Assembly (NCBI RefSeq): GCF_024172165.1
Contig: NZ_JAMZEB010000002.1
Location: forward strand, 7,275,501-7,339,500
Length of the DNA stretch: 64,000 bases
Origin: Nonomuraea thailandensis
Lineage (GTDB): Bacteria > Actinomycetota > Actinomycetes > Streptosporangiales > Streptosporangiaceae
Direction: 5' to 3'
The notes under the pieces are model-generated. The model did not search any database, was not told the DNA's origin, and saw nothing but the letters and a program-made list of their open reading frames with translations. The translations under genes were made by a program, and so were the position numbers. Below, piece by piece: positions 25,196 through 34,623 of the stretch (positions within the stretch are counted from its first letter, which is position 1; each line of letters begins with the position of its first letter).

Positions 25196-26517
25196 GCCGC
25201 CCCTTTCTGGATCAGCTCGTGCAACCGGTCGGCGGCGGCGACCGCGAACCGGGGCCGGTTGATGTCGTCCTCGCTCTCCACCACCTGGACGTCGCCGCCC
25301 GCCACCGCCCCCAGCACGGCCGCGAAGCAGGCGGCGTCGGCCTCTGGGTCGTGGAACGGCCCGCCTTCGACGTCCACGGCCGAGACGCCGCCGCGCGGCA
25401 CGAACAGCGCCACGGGCCCGGTGGCCGCGACCAGCTTCGCGCCGATCTCCCGGCCGATCGCGGCGCACTCCTGCGGTGTCGTCCGCATGAGCGTCACGGT
25501 CGGGTTGTGCACCAGCAGGCGCCGCTGCCCGAACCGCTCGGGCACGCTCTCGATGGGGCCGAAGTTCACCATGTCCACCGCGCCCAGGCTGACGACCTGC
25601 GGCACGCCGGCCGCCCCGGCTGCGGTCAGGCGGCCGGGGCCCGCCGACAGCACGCCGCCCACGAGCTCGTCGGCCAGCTCGGTGGTGGTGAGGTCGAGCA
25701 CCCCGGCGAAGTAGCCGTCCCTGACCAGGGCCTCCATGGCGCGCCCGCCAGAGCCGGTGGCGTGGAAGACGACCACCTCGTAGCCCAGCTCCTCCAGCCG
25801 GGCCCTGGCTGCGTTCACGGCGGGGGTGGTCACGCCGAACATGGTGGCGGCGACCAAGGGCCTGTCCCCGCGGGGGGACTCGCGGCGGGACTCGCGGGGG
25901 GACTCGCGGGGGGACTCGCGGCGGCGGTCGTCGTAGGCGGCGGCCATCGCCGCGATCGCCGCCGCCGCGTTGCCCAGGATCGGGCGGGAGATCGCGTTGA
26001 TCCCCGCGACGTCGACGACGCTGTACATGAGCGTCACGTCGCTCTGCCCCACGTAGGGGGAGACGTCGCCGCTCGCCATGGTGGAGACCAGCAGCTTGGG
26101 CACCCCCACGGGCAGCGCCGCCATCGCGGCCGCCGCGATCGAGGAGCCGCCGCTGCCGCCGAGCGCCAGCACGCCGCTCAGCCGGCCGCGCTCCCACAGC
26201 TCCCGGCTGATCCTCGCGGCTCCCGCCGCCATGACGCGCAGGGCCGCGCCGCGGTCGCCGTCGCTCCTGAGCCGGTCGAGGCTCACCCCGCCCGCCTCGG
26301 CCACGGCCGCCGCCCCGATGTCGGGCGCCACGCCCGCGACCCCGGCCCCCGCGCCCGCGACCTCCGCGACCTCCGCGACGCCCGCTCGAAGGTCGGGATC
26401 GCCCATGACGCCCGCGTCGAGCAGCACGACCTCCTGCCCCGCCGCCCTGACGAGGTCACGGACGAAGGCGTACTCCACGCCCTTGGTGTCGAGGGTCCCG
26501 AGCAGTAACACGGCCAT
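25192..26517 (-). CDS. Tm-1-like ATP-binding domain protein (UPF0261)
   Basis: A 441 aa protein with the family start AVLLLGTLDTKGVEYAFVRD (residues 2-21) and a Gly-rich segment LALGGSGGSSIAAAAMAALP that fits the ATP-binding loop of tomato Tm-1. The C-terminal half has VFHATGSGGRAMEALV and DLTTTELADELVGG, also typical. An insert of four SPRE-like repeats (about residues 199-214) lies between the halves. GAGGAGG stands before ATG 26517. It leads the operon Tm-1-like, PEP-hydrolase-like, cupin. In plants Tm-1 blocks a viral helicase, but the bacterial role is metabolic and unknown. Confidence 0.85.
   Translation of the reverse strand: MAVLLLGTLDTKGVEYAFVRDLVRAAGQEVVLLDAGVMGDPDLRAGVAEVAEVAGAGAGVAGVAPDIGAAAVAEAGGVSLDRLRSDGDRGAALRVMAAGAARISRELWERGRLSGVLALGGSGGSSIAAAAMAALPVGVPKLLVSTMASGDVSPYVGQSDVTLMYSVVDVAGINAISRPILGNAAAAIAAMAAAYDDRRRESPRESPRESRRESPRGDRPLVAATMFGVTTPAVNAARARLEELGYEVVVFHATGSGGRAMEALVRDGYFAGVLDLTTTELADELVGGVLSAGPGRLTAAGAAGVPQVVSLGAVDMVNFGPIESVPERFGQRRLLVHNPTVTLMRTTPQECAAIGREIGAKLVAATGPVALFVPRGGVSAVDVEGGPFHDPEADAACFAAVLGAVAGGDVQVVESEDDINRPRFAVAAADRLHELIQKGAA
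25875..25922 (-). repeat. Four 12-nt in-frame repeats in the Tm-1-like gene
   Basis: GGGACTCGC recurs at 25875, 25887, 25899 and 25911, a period of exactly 12 nt. On the coding strand this gives repeated Glu-Ser-Pro/Arg-Arg units in a charged linker between the two domains. The unit keeps the reading frame. Confidence 0.85.
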
Positions 26518-26583
26518 GACCGACCTCCTCCGGGGTTCGCTGCCACCCAGCAACCTCCCCCACCCGGCGGGCCGTCACGCCTC

Positions 26584-26931
26584 TCAGGGCACGTGCGCCT
26601 TGATCGCCACGCTGGTCAGGGCGAGCAGCAGCTCCAGGTCCGGCTCGGCGTCCACGTACACGGCCACCCAGGCCTGGTCCTCGCACGCCTGCACCTGCTC
26701 GCACGTGCTCAGGTAGGGCCGCAGCCGGTCGATGGCCGGGGCGGTCAGGCGCACCTGCACCTCGTCGGCGCCGCGGAGCCTGACGATCTCGGTGCCGCAC
26801 ACGGTGAACGTCGTGCCGCGCCGGCCGTCGCTCACCGCCAGCGCGGGCCACGACCTCAGCTCCGCCACGGCCCGGGCGACGTACGGCCCCCGGCGTACAG
26901 CTTCCCGCCGCCAGGCGGTCATCCCTGCCAC
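26584..26931 (-). CDS. Small luciferase-like (DUF5519-type) domain protein, tentative
   Basis: A 115 aa soluble protein. The core TTFTVCGTEIVRLRGADEVQ followed by VRLTAPAIDRLRPYL and WVAVYVDAEPDLELLLALT resembles short actinomycete proteins annotated as luciferase family or DUF5519, although the match is by eye. No catalytic motif is evident. The start is GTG 26931; an ATG at 26922 is equally possible. It stands 66 bp before the Tm-1-like gene on the same strand, without obvious functional link. Confidence 0.5.
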   Translation of the reverse strand: MAGMTAWRREAVRRGPYVARAVAELRSWPALAVSDGRRGTTFTVCGTEIVRLRGADEVQVRLTAPAIDRLRPYLSTCEQVQACEDQAWVAVYVDAEPDLELLLALTSVAIKAHVP

Positions 26932-26983
26932 ACCCCCATGCTGAGGGATGCGCCCGCGAACGTCAGTGCCCGTTCCGCAACCG

Positions 26984-27568
26984 TTATCCGGCGTGCACGA
27001 TCAGCCAGACGGCGACCGCGGTGACGGTGTCCGAGCGGTTGCCGATGATGTGCGGCCGGCTGCACGGGAACGTGATCGAGTCGCCCGCCGCCAGCGTGAC
27101 GGCCTCCGACTCGAACTCGATCGTCAGCTCCCCCGCCGTCACCGTGCCGACCTCGTACCCTTCGTGCCGCAGGAACTGCCCGTGGGCGGTGGAGACCGCG
27201 TGCGGCGGGTAGGTGGACTCGAAGAACTCGACGTCGGGCGTGGGCCCCGGCGACAGCCGCCGGAACGTCACTCCCCCGCCGAGCCGGATCGGCGGCACCT
27301 CGCCCGCCCGCCTGACGGTGAAGCCGGGCGGCGCCTGCCTGTGCTCCGCCGCGTCGAACACGGCCGCCAGCGGCACGCCGACGGCCGACACGTACGCGAT
27401 CAGCCGGCTCACCGAGGGCCGCATGGTGCCCCGCTCGATCTGCGACACGGCGCTGGCCGAGATGCCCAGCTCGCGGGCCACCGCCCGCAGTGACTTGCCG
27501 GACCGCTCGCGCAGCTCCCTGAGCCGCCGGCCGAGCCGCTCGCTGCTGACCGCCTCGGGGTCGTCCAT
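26984..27568 (-). CDS. XRE-family regulator with cupin sensor domain
   Basis: A 194 aa protein. The helix-turn-helix spans about residues 14-68 (LRELRERSGKSLRAVARELG, SASAVSQIERGTMRPSVSRL), and a cupin domain covers about 95-190 (EGYEVGTVTAGELTIEF, GDSITFPCSRPHIIGN). Proteins of this layout (PuuR-like) sense small nitrogen compounds or carboxylates through the cupin. ATG 27568 follows GGAGG closely; GTG 27580 is the alternative. The gene is divergent from an NCS1 transporter and a perfect palindrome lies between them (27622-27643), very probably its operator. Likely role: control of purine-degradation or hydantoin uptake genes. Confidence 0.88.
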   Translation of the reverse strand: MDDPEAVSSERLGRRLRELRERSGKSLRAVARELGISASAVSQIERGTMRPSVSRLIAYVSAVGVPLAAVFDAAEHRQAPPGFTVRRAGEVPPIRLGGGVTFRRLSPGPTPDVEFFESTYPPHAVSTAHGQFLRHEGYEVGTVTAGELTIEFESEAVTLAAGDSITFPCSRPHIIGNRSDTVTAVAVWLIVHAG

Positions 27569-27584
27569 AACCTCCGTCACAGGG

Positions 27585-27643
27585 CTTTAACACGGGCGCA
27601 ATCGGGGGATCGCTCCATGAAGTGTTAAGTGATGACTTAACAC
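27585..27643. promoter_or_regulatory. Palindromic operator between XRE-cupin and NCS1 genes
   Basis: GTGTTAAGT (27622-27630) and ACTTAACAC (27635-27643) are perfect inverted 9-mers with a 4-nt spacer. A further half site CTTTAACAC occurs at 27585-27593, 17-18 bp from the regulator start. Full site plus half site suggests cooperative binding and control of both divergent genes. Confidence 0.7.
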
Positions 27644-27677
27644 CGTCCGGCGCCCCTACCCCCCAAGGATGCCGCAG

Positions 27678-29138
27678 ATGACCCAGCCCACCGTCGCCCA
27701 GGCCCCGCCCTACGACCCCCGGCTCACCAACGAGGATCTCGCCCCGCTCCGCAAGCAGACGTGGTCGTCGTACAACATCTTCGCCTTCTGGATGTCCGAC
27801 GTGCACAGCGTCGGCGGCTACGTGACCGCGGGCAGCCTGTTCGCGCTGGGCCTGGCGAGCTGGCAGGTGCTGTTCGCGCTGCTGGCCGGCATCGTCATCG
27901 TCAACGTCTTCTGCAACCTGGTGGCCAGGCCCAGCCAGGTCACCGGGGTGCCGTACCCGGTGATCAACCGGGCCGTCTTCGGGGTGCTCGGCGCGAACAT
28001 CCCGGCCATCGTGCGCGGCGCGATCGCGATCGCCTGGTACGGCGTGCAGACGTACCTGGCCTCGCAGTCGCTGATCATCATCTTCCTCAAGTTCTGGCCG
28101 GCCACGGCCGCGCTGAACGAGCCGCGCTTCCTCGGGCTGTCCGTGCTCGGCTACCTCTGTTACGCCATCCTGTGGGTGGCGCAGGCGGCGGTGTTCTGGC
28201 GGGGCATGGACGCGATCCGCCGTTTCGTGGACTGGGCCGGGCCCGCCGTGTACGTGGTCATGGTCGTGCTGGCGGTCTACCTGGTGAGCCAGGCGGGCTG
28301 GGAGAACATCAGCCTGGACCTGTCGCAGGGCCGGAGCCTCGGGTTCGCCGAGTCGATCCCCGTGATGCTGAGCGCGATCGCGCTGGTCGTGTCGTACTTC
28401 TCCGGCCCGATGCTGAACTTCGGCGACTTCTCCCGCTACGGCCGCTCGTTCGAGGCCGTCAAGCGCGGCAACTTCCTCGGCCTGCCGATCAACTTCCTGT
28501 TCTTCTCGCTGCTGACGGTGATCACCGCGTCGGCCACGGTGCCGGTCTTCGGGGAGCTGATCACCGACCCGATCCAGACGGTGCAGCGCATCGACACGCC
28601 GTTCGCGATCCTGCTGGGCGGCCTGACCTTCGTGATCGCCACGGTCGGCATCAACATCGTGGCGAACTTCATCTCACCGGCCTTCGACTTCTCCAACGTC
28701 AGCCCGCAGCGCATCAGCTGGCGCACCGGCGGCATGATCGCCGCCGTCGGCTCGGTGCTGCTGACGCCCTGGAACTGGTACGGCGACCCGGACGCCATCC
28801 ACTACACGCTCGGCCTGCTGGGGGCGCTGATCGGGCCGCTGTTCGGCATCCTGATCGCCGGTTACTACGTCTGCGCGCGGCAGCGGGTGTCGGTGGACGA
28901 GCTGTTCACCATGGATCCGGGCGGGCGGTACTGGTTCGACCGGGGTTACAACCGCAACGCCGTCTGGGCCACGGTGCTCAGCGGCGTGCCCGCCATCGCC
29001 TCGGTCCTGGTGCCGAAGCTGGTCACGGCCGCCGATCTGACGTGGATCGCCGACTACAGCTGGTTCCTGGGCTGCGGGCTGGGGTTCGTGGCGATGGTCG
29101 CGCTGGAGCGCCGCACTCCCCGGATCGTCCCCGCATGA
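27678..29138 (+). CDS. NCS1-family nucleobase/hydantoin/allantoin transporter
   Basis: A 486 aa protein with about 12 membrane helices. The N-terminal region has the NCS1 pattern with helix-1 residues SSYNIFAFWMSDVHSVGGYV and the polar helix-3 region; SGPMLNFGDFSRYG around the middle is also typical. NCS1 carriers take up uracil, cytosine, allantoin or hydantoins with sodium or protons; the exact substrate cannot be read off. I use ATG 27678 with AAGGA eight bases upstream; ATG 27669 lies inside that ribosome site. The stop overlaps the racemase gene start, so substrate and racemase probably belong together, favouring a hydantoin or allantoin. Confidence 0.9.
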   Translation: MTQPTVAQAPPYDPRLTNEDLAPLRKQTWSSYNIFAFWMSDVHSVGGYVTAGSLFALGLASWQVLFALLAGIVIVNVFCNLVARPSQVTGVPYPVINRAVFGVLGANIPAIVRGAIAIAWYGVQTYLASQSLIIIFLKFWPATAALNEPRFLGLSVLGYLCYAILWVAQAAVFWRGMDAIRRFVDWAGPAVYVVMVVLAVYLVSQAGWENISLDLSQGRSLGFAESIPVMLSAIALVVSYFSGPMLNFGDFSRYGRSFEAVKRGNFLGLPINFLFFSLLTVITASATVPVFGELITDPIQTVQRIDTPFAILLGGLTFVIATVGINIVANFISPAFDFSNVSPQRISWRTGGMIAAVGSVLLTPWNWYGDPDAIHYTLGLLGALIGPLFGILIAGYYVCARQRVSVDELFTMDPGGRYWFDRGYNRNAVWATVLSGVPAIASVLVPKLVTAADLTWIADYSWFLGCGLGFVAMVALERRTPRIVPA

Positions 29139-29863
29139 CCCACGTCCGCGTCATCAATCCGAACACCGCCCTGGCCATGACCGCCGCCATCGGTCGTTGC
29201 GCCAGGGCGGTGGCGTCCCCGGCGACCACCGTGACGGCCGTGAGCCCGGCCATGGGGCCGGAGTCGATCGAGAGCCACTACGACGAGGCGCTGGCCGTGC
29301 CGGGCGTGCTGGCCGAGATCGCGGCCGGCGAGCGGGAGGGGGTGGACGCGTACGTCATCGCCTGCTTCGGCGACCCCGGACTGGACGCCGCCCGCGAGCT
29401 GGCCACCGGCCCCGTGATCGGCGTCGCGGAGGCCGCCATGCACGCCGCCACGCTGGTCGGCCGGAGCTTCAGCGTGGTCACCACGCTGTCCAGGACGACC
29501 GGCAGGGCGTGGGAGCTGGCCCACCGGTACGGCTTCGCCGCCGCCTGCAAGGGGGTGCACGCCTGCGACATCCCGGTCCTGTCCCTGGAGGAGCCGCCCG
29601 CCAGGCAGGCGGTGATCGAGCTGTGCGCGGCGGCGCTCGACGGCGACGGGAGCGACGCGGTCGTGCTGGGCTGCGCGGGCATGGCGGACTTCTGCGCCGA
29701 GGCGTCGCGGGCCACGGGCGCGCCGGTGATCGACGGGGTGGGCGCGGCCACCCGCTTCGCCGAGTCGCTGGTCGCACTCGGCCTGCGGACGAGCACCCGC
29801 GGCGAGTACGCCAGGCCCCTGCCCAAGCGTTACTCCGGTTTACTGCGCGATTTCACGATCTGA
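29135..29863 (+). CDS. Asp/Glu/hydantoin racemase family protein (allantoin or hydantoin racemase-like)
   Basis: A 242 aa protein. The start VRVINPNTALAMT matches HyuE/HpxA racemases. The two catalytic Cys lie in IACFGDPGLD (about residue 77) and LGCAGMADF (about 182), so two-base proton transfer should be possible. It would invert the C5 centre of 5-substituted hydantoins or allantoin, making the other isomer available to a hydantoinase or allantoinase; no such hydrolase gene is in the window. ATG 29135 overlaps the transporter stop by four bases. The pair is probably controlled by the XRE-cupin regulator. Confidence 0.86.
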   Translation: MTHVRVINPNTALAMTAAIGRCARAVASPATTVTAVSPAMGPESIESHYDEALAVPGVLAEIAAGEREGVDAYVIACFGDPGLDAARELATGPVIGVAEAAMHAATLVGRSFSVVTTLSRTTGRAWELAHRYGFAAACKGVHACDIPVLSLEEPPARQAVIELCAAALDGDGSDAVVLGCAGMADFCAEASRATGAPVIDGVGAATRFAESLVALGLRTSTRGEYARPLPKRYSGLLRDFTI

Positions 29864-29873
29864 GCGACATGTA

Positions 29874-29903
29874 TTGACTCGTTCCGCAGGTTGGGGATAC
29901 CGT
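29874..29903 (+). promoter_or_regulatory. Candidate chitinase promoter
   Basis: TTGACT (29874-29879) and TACCGT (29898-29903) are 18 nt apart, about 85 nt before the chitinase start and just after the racemase gene. Transcription starting near 29910 would place the inverted repeat 29919-29942 immediately downstream of the start. Confidence 0.45.
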
Positions 29904-29918
29904 CGGCCCATAACTAAA

Positions 29919-29942
29919 AGGAAACTTTACTAATAGTTTCCT
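29919..29942. promoter_or_regulatory. Inverted-repeat operator upstream of the chitinase
   Basis: AGGAAACT (29919-29926) and AGTTTCCT (29935-29942) are perfect inverted 8-mers with an 8-nt AT-rich spacer (TTACTAAT). It stands in the leader region, 46 nt before the ATG. The arms do not resemble the DasR box (ACTGGTCTAGACCAGT), so a different repressor or activator is likely. Confidence 0.6.
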
Positions 29943-29987
29943 AGGCATCCCACCCCCCACACACCCCCCAACGGATGTCGGAGCATC

Positions 29988-31949
<1,962 letters not shown>

Positions 31950-31963
31950 CCCGCTGAAGACCG

Positions 31964-31994
31964 GGGCCGGCCCTCCGCGCCTGAGGGCCGGCCC
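31964..31994. terminator. Bidirectional terminator between chitinase and aldo/keto reductase
   Basis: GGGCCGGCCCTC (31964-31975) and GAGGGCCGGCCC (31983-31994) form a perfect 12-bp stem with a 7-nt loop, centred between two convergent stop codons (31949 and 32002). Confidence 0.85.
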
Positions 31995-32001
31995 TCTCCG
32001 T

Positions 32002-32847
32002 TCAGCCCAGCTCGGTGAGCTGCTCGGCCGTCAGCTCCACGGTCGAGGCGCCCAGGTTCTCCTCCAGGTGCGCGATCGACGACGTGCCGGGGATGGGCAG
32101 CACCATCGGCGAGCGGGCCAGCAGCCAGGCCAGGCTGACCTGCGACGGCGTGACCCCGAGCGCCTTGGCCACGTGCTCCACCGGGCTGCCCGGCCCGGTC
32201 AGGGCGCCCTTGGCGACGGGGCTGTAGGGGATGAAGACGACGCCCTGCTCCGTGCAGTGGTCGAGGACCGGCTCGGAGAAGCGGTTGGTGAGGTTGTAGC
32301 GGTTCTGCACGGAGACGATCCCGGTGACGCGGCGCGCCCGCTCCAGCTCCTCCACGCTCACCTCCGACAGCCCGACCTCGGCGATCTTGCCCTCGTCGCG
32401 CAGCGCGCCGAGCTCGCCGACCTGGTCCTCCAGCGGCACCTGCGGGTCGATGCGGTGGAGCTGCAGCAGGTCGAGGCGCTCCACGCCGAGCCTGCGCAGG
32501 CTCATCTCGACCTCCTGCCGCAGGTACTCGGGCCGTCCCACCGGGTGCCACTGGCCGGGGCCGGTGCGCACGAAACCGGCCTTGGTGGCGATCAGCAGCC
32601 CCTCCGGGTACGGGTGCAGGGCCTCGCGGATGAGCTCCTCGTTGACGTACGGGCCGTACGAGTCGGCCGTGTCGATGAAGTTCACGCCCAGTTCGACGAC
32701 CCGGCGCAGCACCCGCACGGCCGCGTCGCGGTCGGCGGGCGGCCCCCAGACGCCCGGCCCCGTCAGGCTCATGGCTCCGTAGCCGAGGCGGTGCACGGTC
32801 TTGCCGCCGATGGCCAGCGTGCCGGTGGACGGGAGCGAAATGGACAT
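32002..32847 (-). CDS. Aldo/keto reductase
   Basis: A 281 aa TIM-barrel reductase. The catalytic tetrad is visible: Asp and Tyr in NFIDTADSYG (about residues 56-65), Lys in IATKAGF (about 88) and His in LLQLHRID (about 127). IPYSPVAKGAL and LPIPGTSS belong to the NADPH-binding end. It reduces aldehydes or ketones with NADPH; the substrate is not clear. ATG 32847 follows GAGGA; an upstream in-frame start adds about 20 residues without support. It is divergent from the M28 peptidase gene (136 bp apart), with no clear functional link. Confidence 0.9.
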   Translation of the reverse strand: MSISLPSTGTLAIGGKTVHRLGYGAMSLTGPGVWGPPADRDAAVRVLRRVVELGVNFIDTADSYGPYVNEELIREALHPYPEGLLIATKAGFVRTGPGQWHPVGRPEYLRQEVEMSLRRLGVERLDLLQLHRIDPQVPLEDQVGELGALRDEGKIAEVGLSEVSVEELERARRVTGIVSVQNRYNLTNRFSEPVLDHCTEQGVVFIPYSPVAKGALTGPGSPVEHVAKALGVTPSQVSLAWLLARSPMVLPIPGTSSIAHLEENLGASTVELTAEQLTELG

Positions 32848-32982
32848 GTGGTTCCTCACCTCGACTTGCGACGTTCCAAGTCCGTGATGCAACGGATACG
32901 TGGTCACTCTTCCCTACCACGTGCCCCATGAATACGTTTCGGGACATCTGCGCTTTTTGGCCTGGTTCTTCCGAGGAGCACC

Positions 32983-34533
32983 ATGAGTTCCCGTTCACGA
33001 AAAGGGTTGGTCAGCGCCATCACCGCCGCGGCCGTGATCCTCTCTCCGGTCGCCTTCACCGCGCCGGCCGAGGCCCACGGAGGCAGGGGCCACGTCCAGA
33101 AGCTGGTCAAGGCCGTCTCCGGCAAGAACGTCAAGAAACACCTGTGGGCGTTGCAGGCCATCGCGAACGCCCACGGCGGCACCCGCGTCTCCGGCACCCC
33201 CGGCTTCGACGCCTCCCGTGACTACGTGGCGCACAAGCTGCGCCGCGCCGGGTACGACGTGACGATCCAGCCGTTCGCGTTCACCTTCGACGGCTACATC
33301 ACCCCGCCGGTCCTCAAGCGGACCAGCGGGGAGCAGAAGACGTACACCTACGGGTTCTTCAGCGACTACGTCGCCATGCAGGACTCCCCCGCCGGCTCCG
33401 TCAGCGGCACGCTGCAGGCCGTGGACCTCGTGCTGCCGCCCGGGCCCGCCGCCAACTCCTCGTCGTCGGGGTGCGAGGCGAGCGACTTCGCCGGGTTCAC
33501 GGCCGGCAACATCGCGCTGATGCAGCGCGGCACCTGCAACTTCCGCATCAAGGTGGACAACGCCATCGCCGCCGGAGCCTCGGCCGCCATCGTGTTCAAC
33601 GAGGGGCAGCCGGGCCGTACCGAGATCGACCTGAACCCGACGCTCGGCGGGCCCGGCGTGACGATCCCCTCGTTCTTCACCAGCTTCGAGGTCGGCAACG
33701 AGCTGGCCGCCACGGCGGGCACCACCGTCCAGATGAACTGGGACCCGATCGTGGAGACCAGGACCACCTACAACGTGATCGCCCAGAGCAGGAAGGGCGA
33801 CCCGGACAACGTCGTCATGCTGGGCGCCCACCTGGACAGCGTCCAGGAGGGGCCGGGCATCAACGACAACGGGTCGGGCAGTGCGGGCATCCTCGAAGTG
33901 GCGCTGCAGATGGCCAGGACCAAGCCGAAGAACCAGCTGCGCTTCGCGTTCTGGGGGGCCGAGGAGTTCGGGCTGCTCGGGTCGCAGCACTACGTGAACG
34001 CGCTGACCCCCGAGGAGCGGGCGAAGATCGGCCTGTACCTCAACTTCGACATGATCGCCTCGCCGAACTACACCTTCGGCATCTACGACGGTGACGGCGA
34101 CGCCTTCGGCACCGCCGGGCCCGCCGGGTCCGACGTGATCGAGGAGGACTTCGAGAAGTTCTTCGCCGGGCGCGGCCTGCCGTTCACGGCGACCGCCTTC
34201 ACCGGGCGCTCGGACTACGGGCCGTTCATCGCGGTCGGGATCCCGTCCGGCGGGCTGTTCACCGGGGCCGAGGTGCTCAAGACCGAGGCGGAGGCGGCGA
34301 TCTTCGGCGGCACGGCCGGGATCCCGCTCGACCCCTGCTACCACAGCGTCTGCGACACGATCCGCAACATCAGCGACCGTGCCCTGGACGTGAACTCGGA
34401 CGCGATCGCGACGCTGGCGGGCACGTACGCGTTCGACACGGGCACGATCGGCGCCACCGCGCCGGCCCCGGCCGCCCGGAGCGCCGAGGAGGCGCACGCG
34501 CACACGCACGAGCCCGCGGACTCCGCGAGCTGA
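32983..34533 (+). CDS. Secreted M28 zinc aminopeptidase with PA domain
   Basis: A 516 aa protein with a signal peptide (cleavage near PAEAHGG, about residue 33). A protease-associated insert lies around residues 130-240 (GNIALMQRGTCNFRIKVDNA). Zinc ligands of the M28 family are present: His and nearby acid in GAHLDSVQEG, Asp in NDNGSGSAG, the Glu pair in FWGAEEFG, Asp in LNFDMI, and His in DPCYHSVCDT. It would remove N-terminal amino acids from extracellular peptides. The tail after residue ~490 is Ala/Glu/His-rich (AHAHTHEP). GAGGAG precedes ATG 32983. A strong stem-loop follows. Confidence 0.93.
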   Translation: MSSRSRKGLVSAITAAAVILSPVAFTAPAEAHGGRGHVQKLVKAVSGKNVKKHLWALQAIANAHGGTRVSGTPGFDASRDYVAHKLRRAGYDVTIQPFAFTFDGYITPPVLKRTSGEQKTYTYGFFSDYVAMQDSPAGSVSGTLQAVDLVLPPGPAANSSSSGCEASDFAGFTAGNIALMQRGTCNFRIKVDNAIAAGASAAIVFNEGQPGRTEIDLNPTLGGPGVTIPSFFTSFEVGNELAATAGTTVQMNWDPIVETRTTYNVIAQSRKGDPDNVVMLGAHLDSVQEGPGINDNGSGSAGILEVALQMARTKPKNQLRFAFWGAEEFGLLGSQHYVNALTPEERAKIGLYLNFDMIASPNYTFGIYDGDGDAFGTAGPAGSDVIEEDFEKFFAGRGLPFTATAFTGRSDYGPFIAVGIPSGGLFTGAEVLKTEAEAAIFGGTAGIPLDPCYHSVCDTIRNISDRALDVNSDAIATLAGTYAFDTGTIGATAPAPAARSAEEAHAHTHEPADSAS

Positions 34534-34540
34534 CCCCGCT

Positions 34541-34575
34541 GACGTGGCGCCCGCACCGGGTGCGGGCGCCACGTC
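34541..34575. terminator. Strong bidirectional terminator after the M28 gene
   Basis: GACGTGGCGCCCGCACC (34541-34557) is the exact reverse complement of 34559-34575. In practice this gives a 15-bp stem with a 5-nt loop. It lies 7 bp after the M28 stop and 48 bp from the convergent sulfatase stop. There is no T-tract. Confidence 0.85.
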
Positions 34576-34623
34576 ACGCAGGGGCCGGCGCCGGTCAGGT
34601 CACGCGGGGGCCGGCCGGTCAGG

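Noticed and set aside
25874..25925. Mobile-element or phage-type repeat in the Tm-1-like gene
   Set aside because: The 12-nt units stay in frame and form a charged linker; there are no terminal repeats or transposase.
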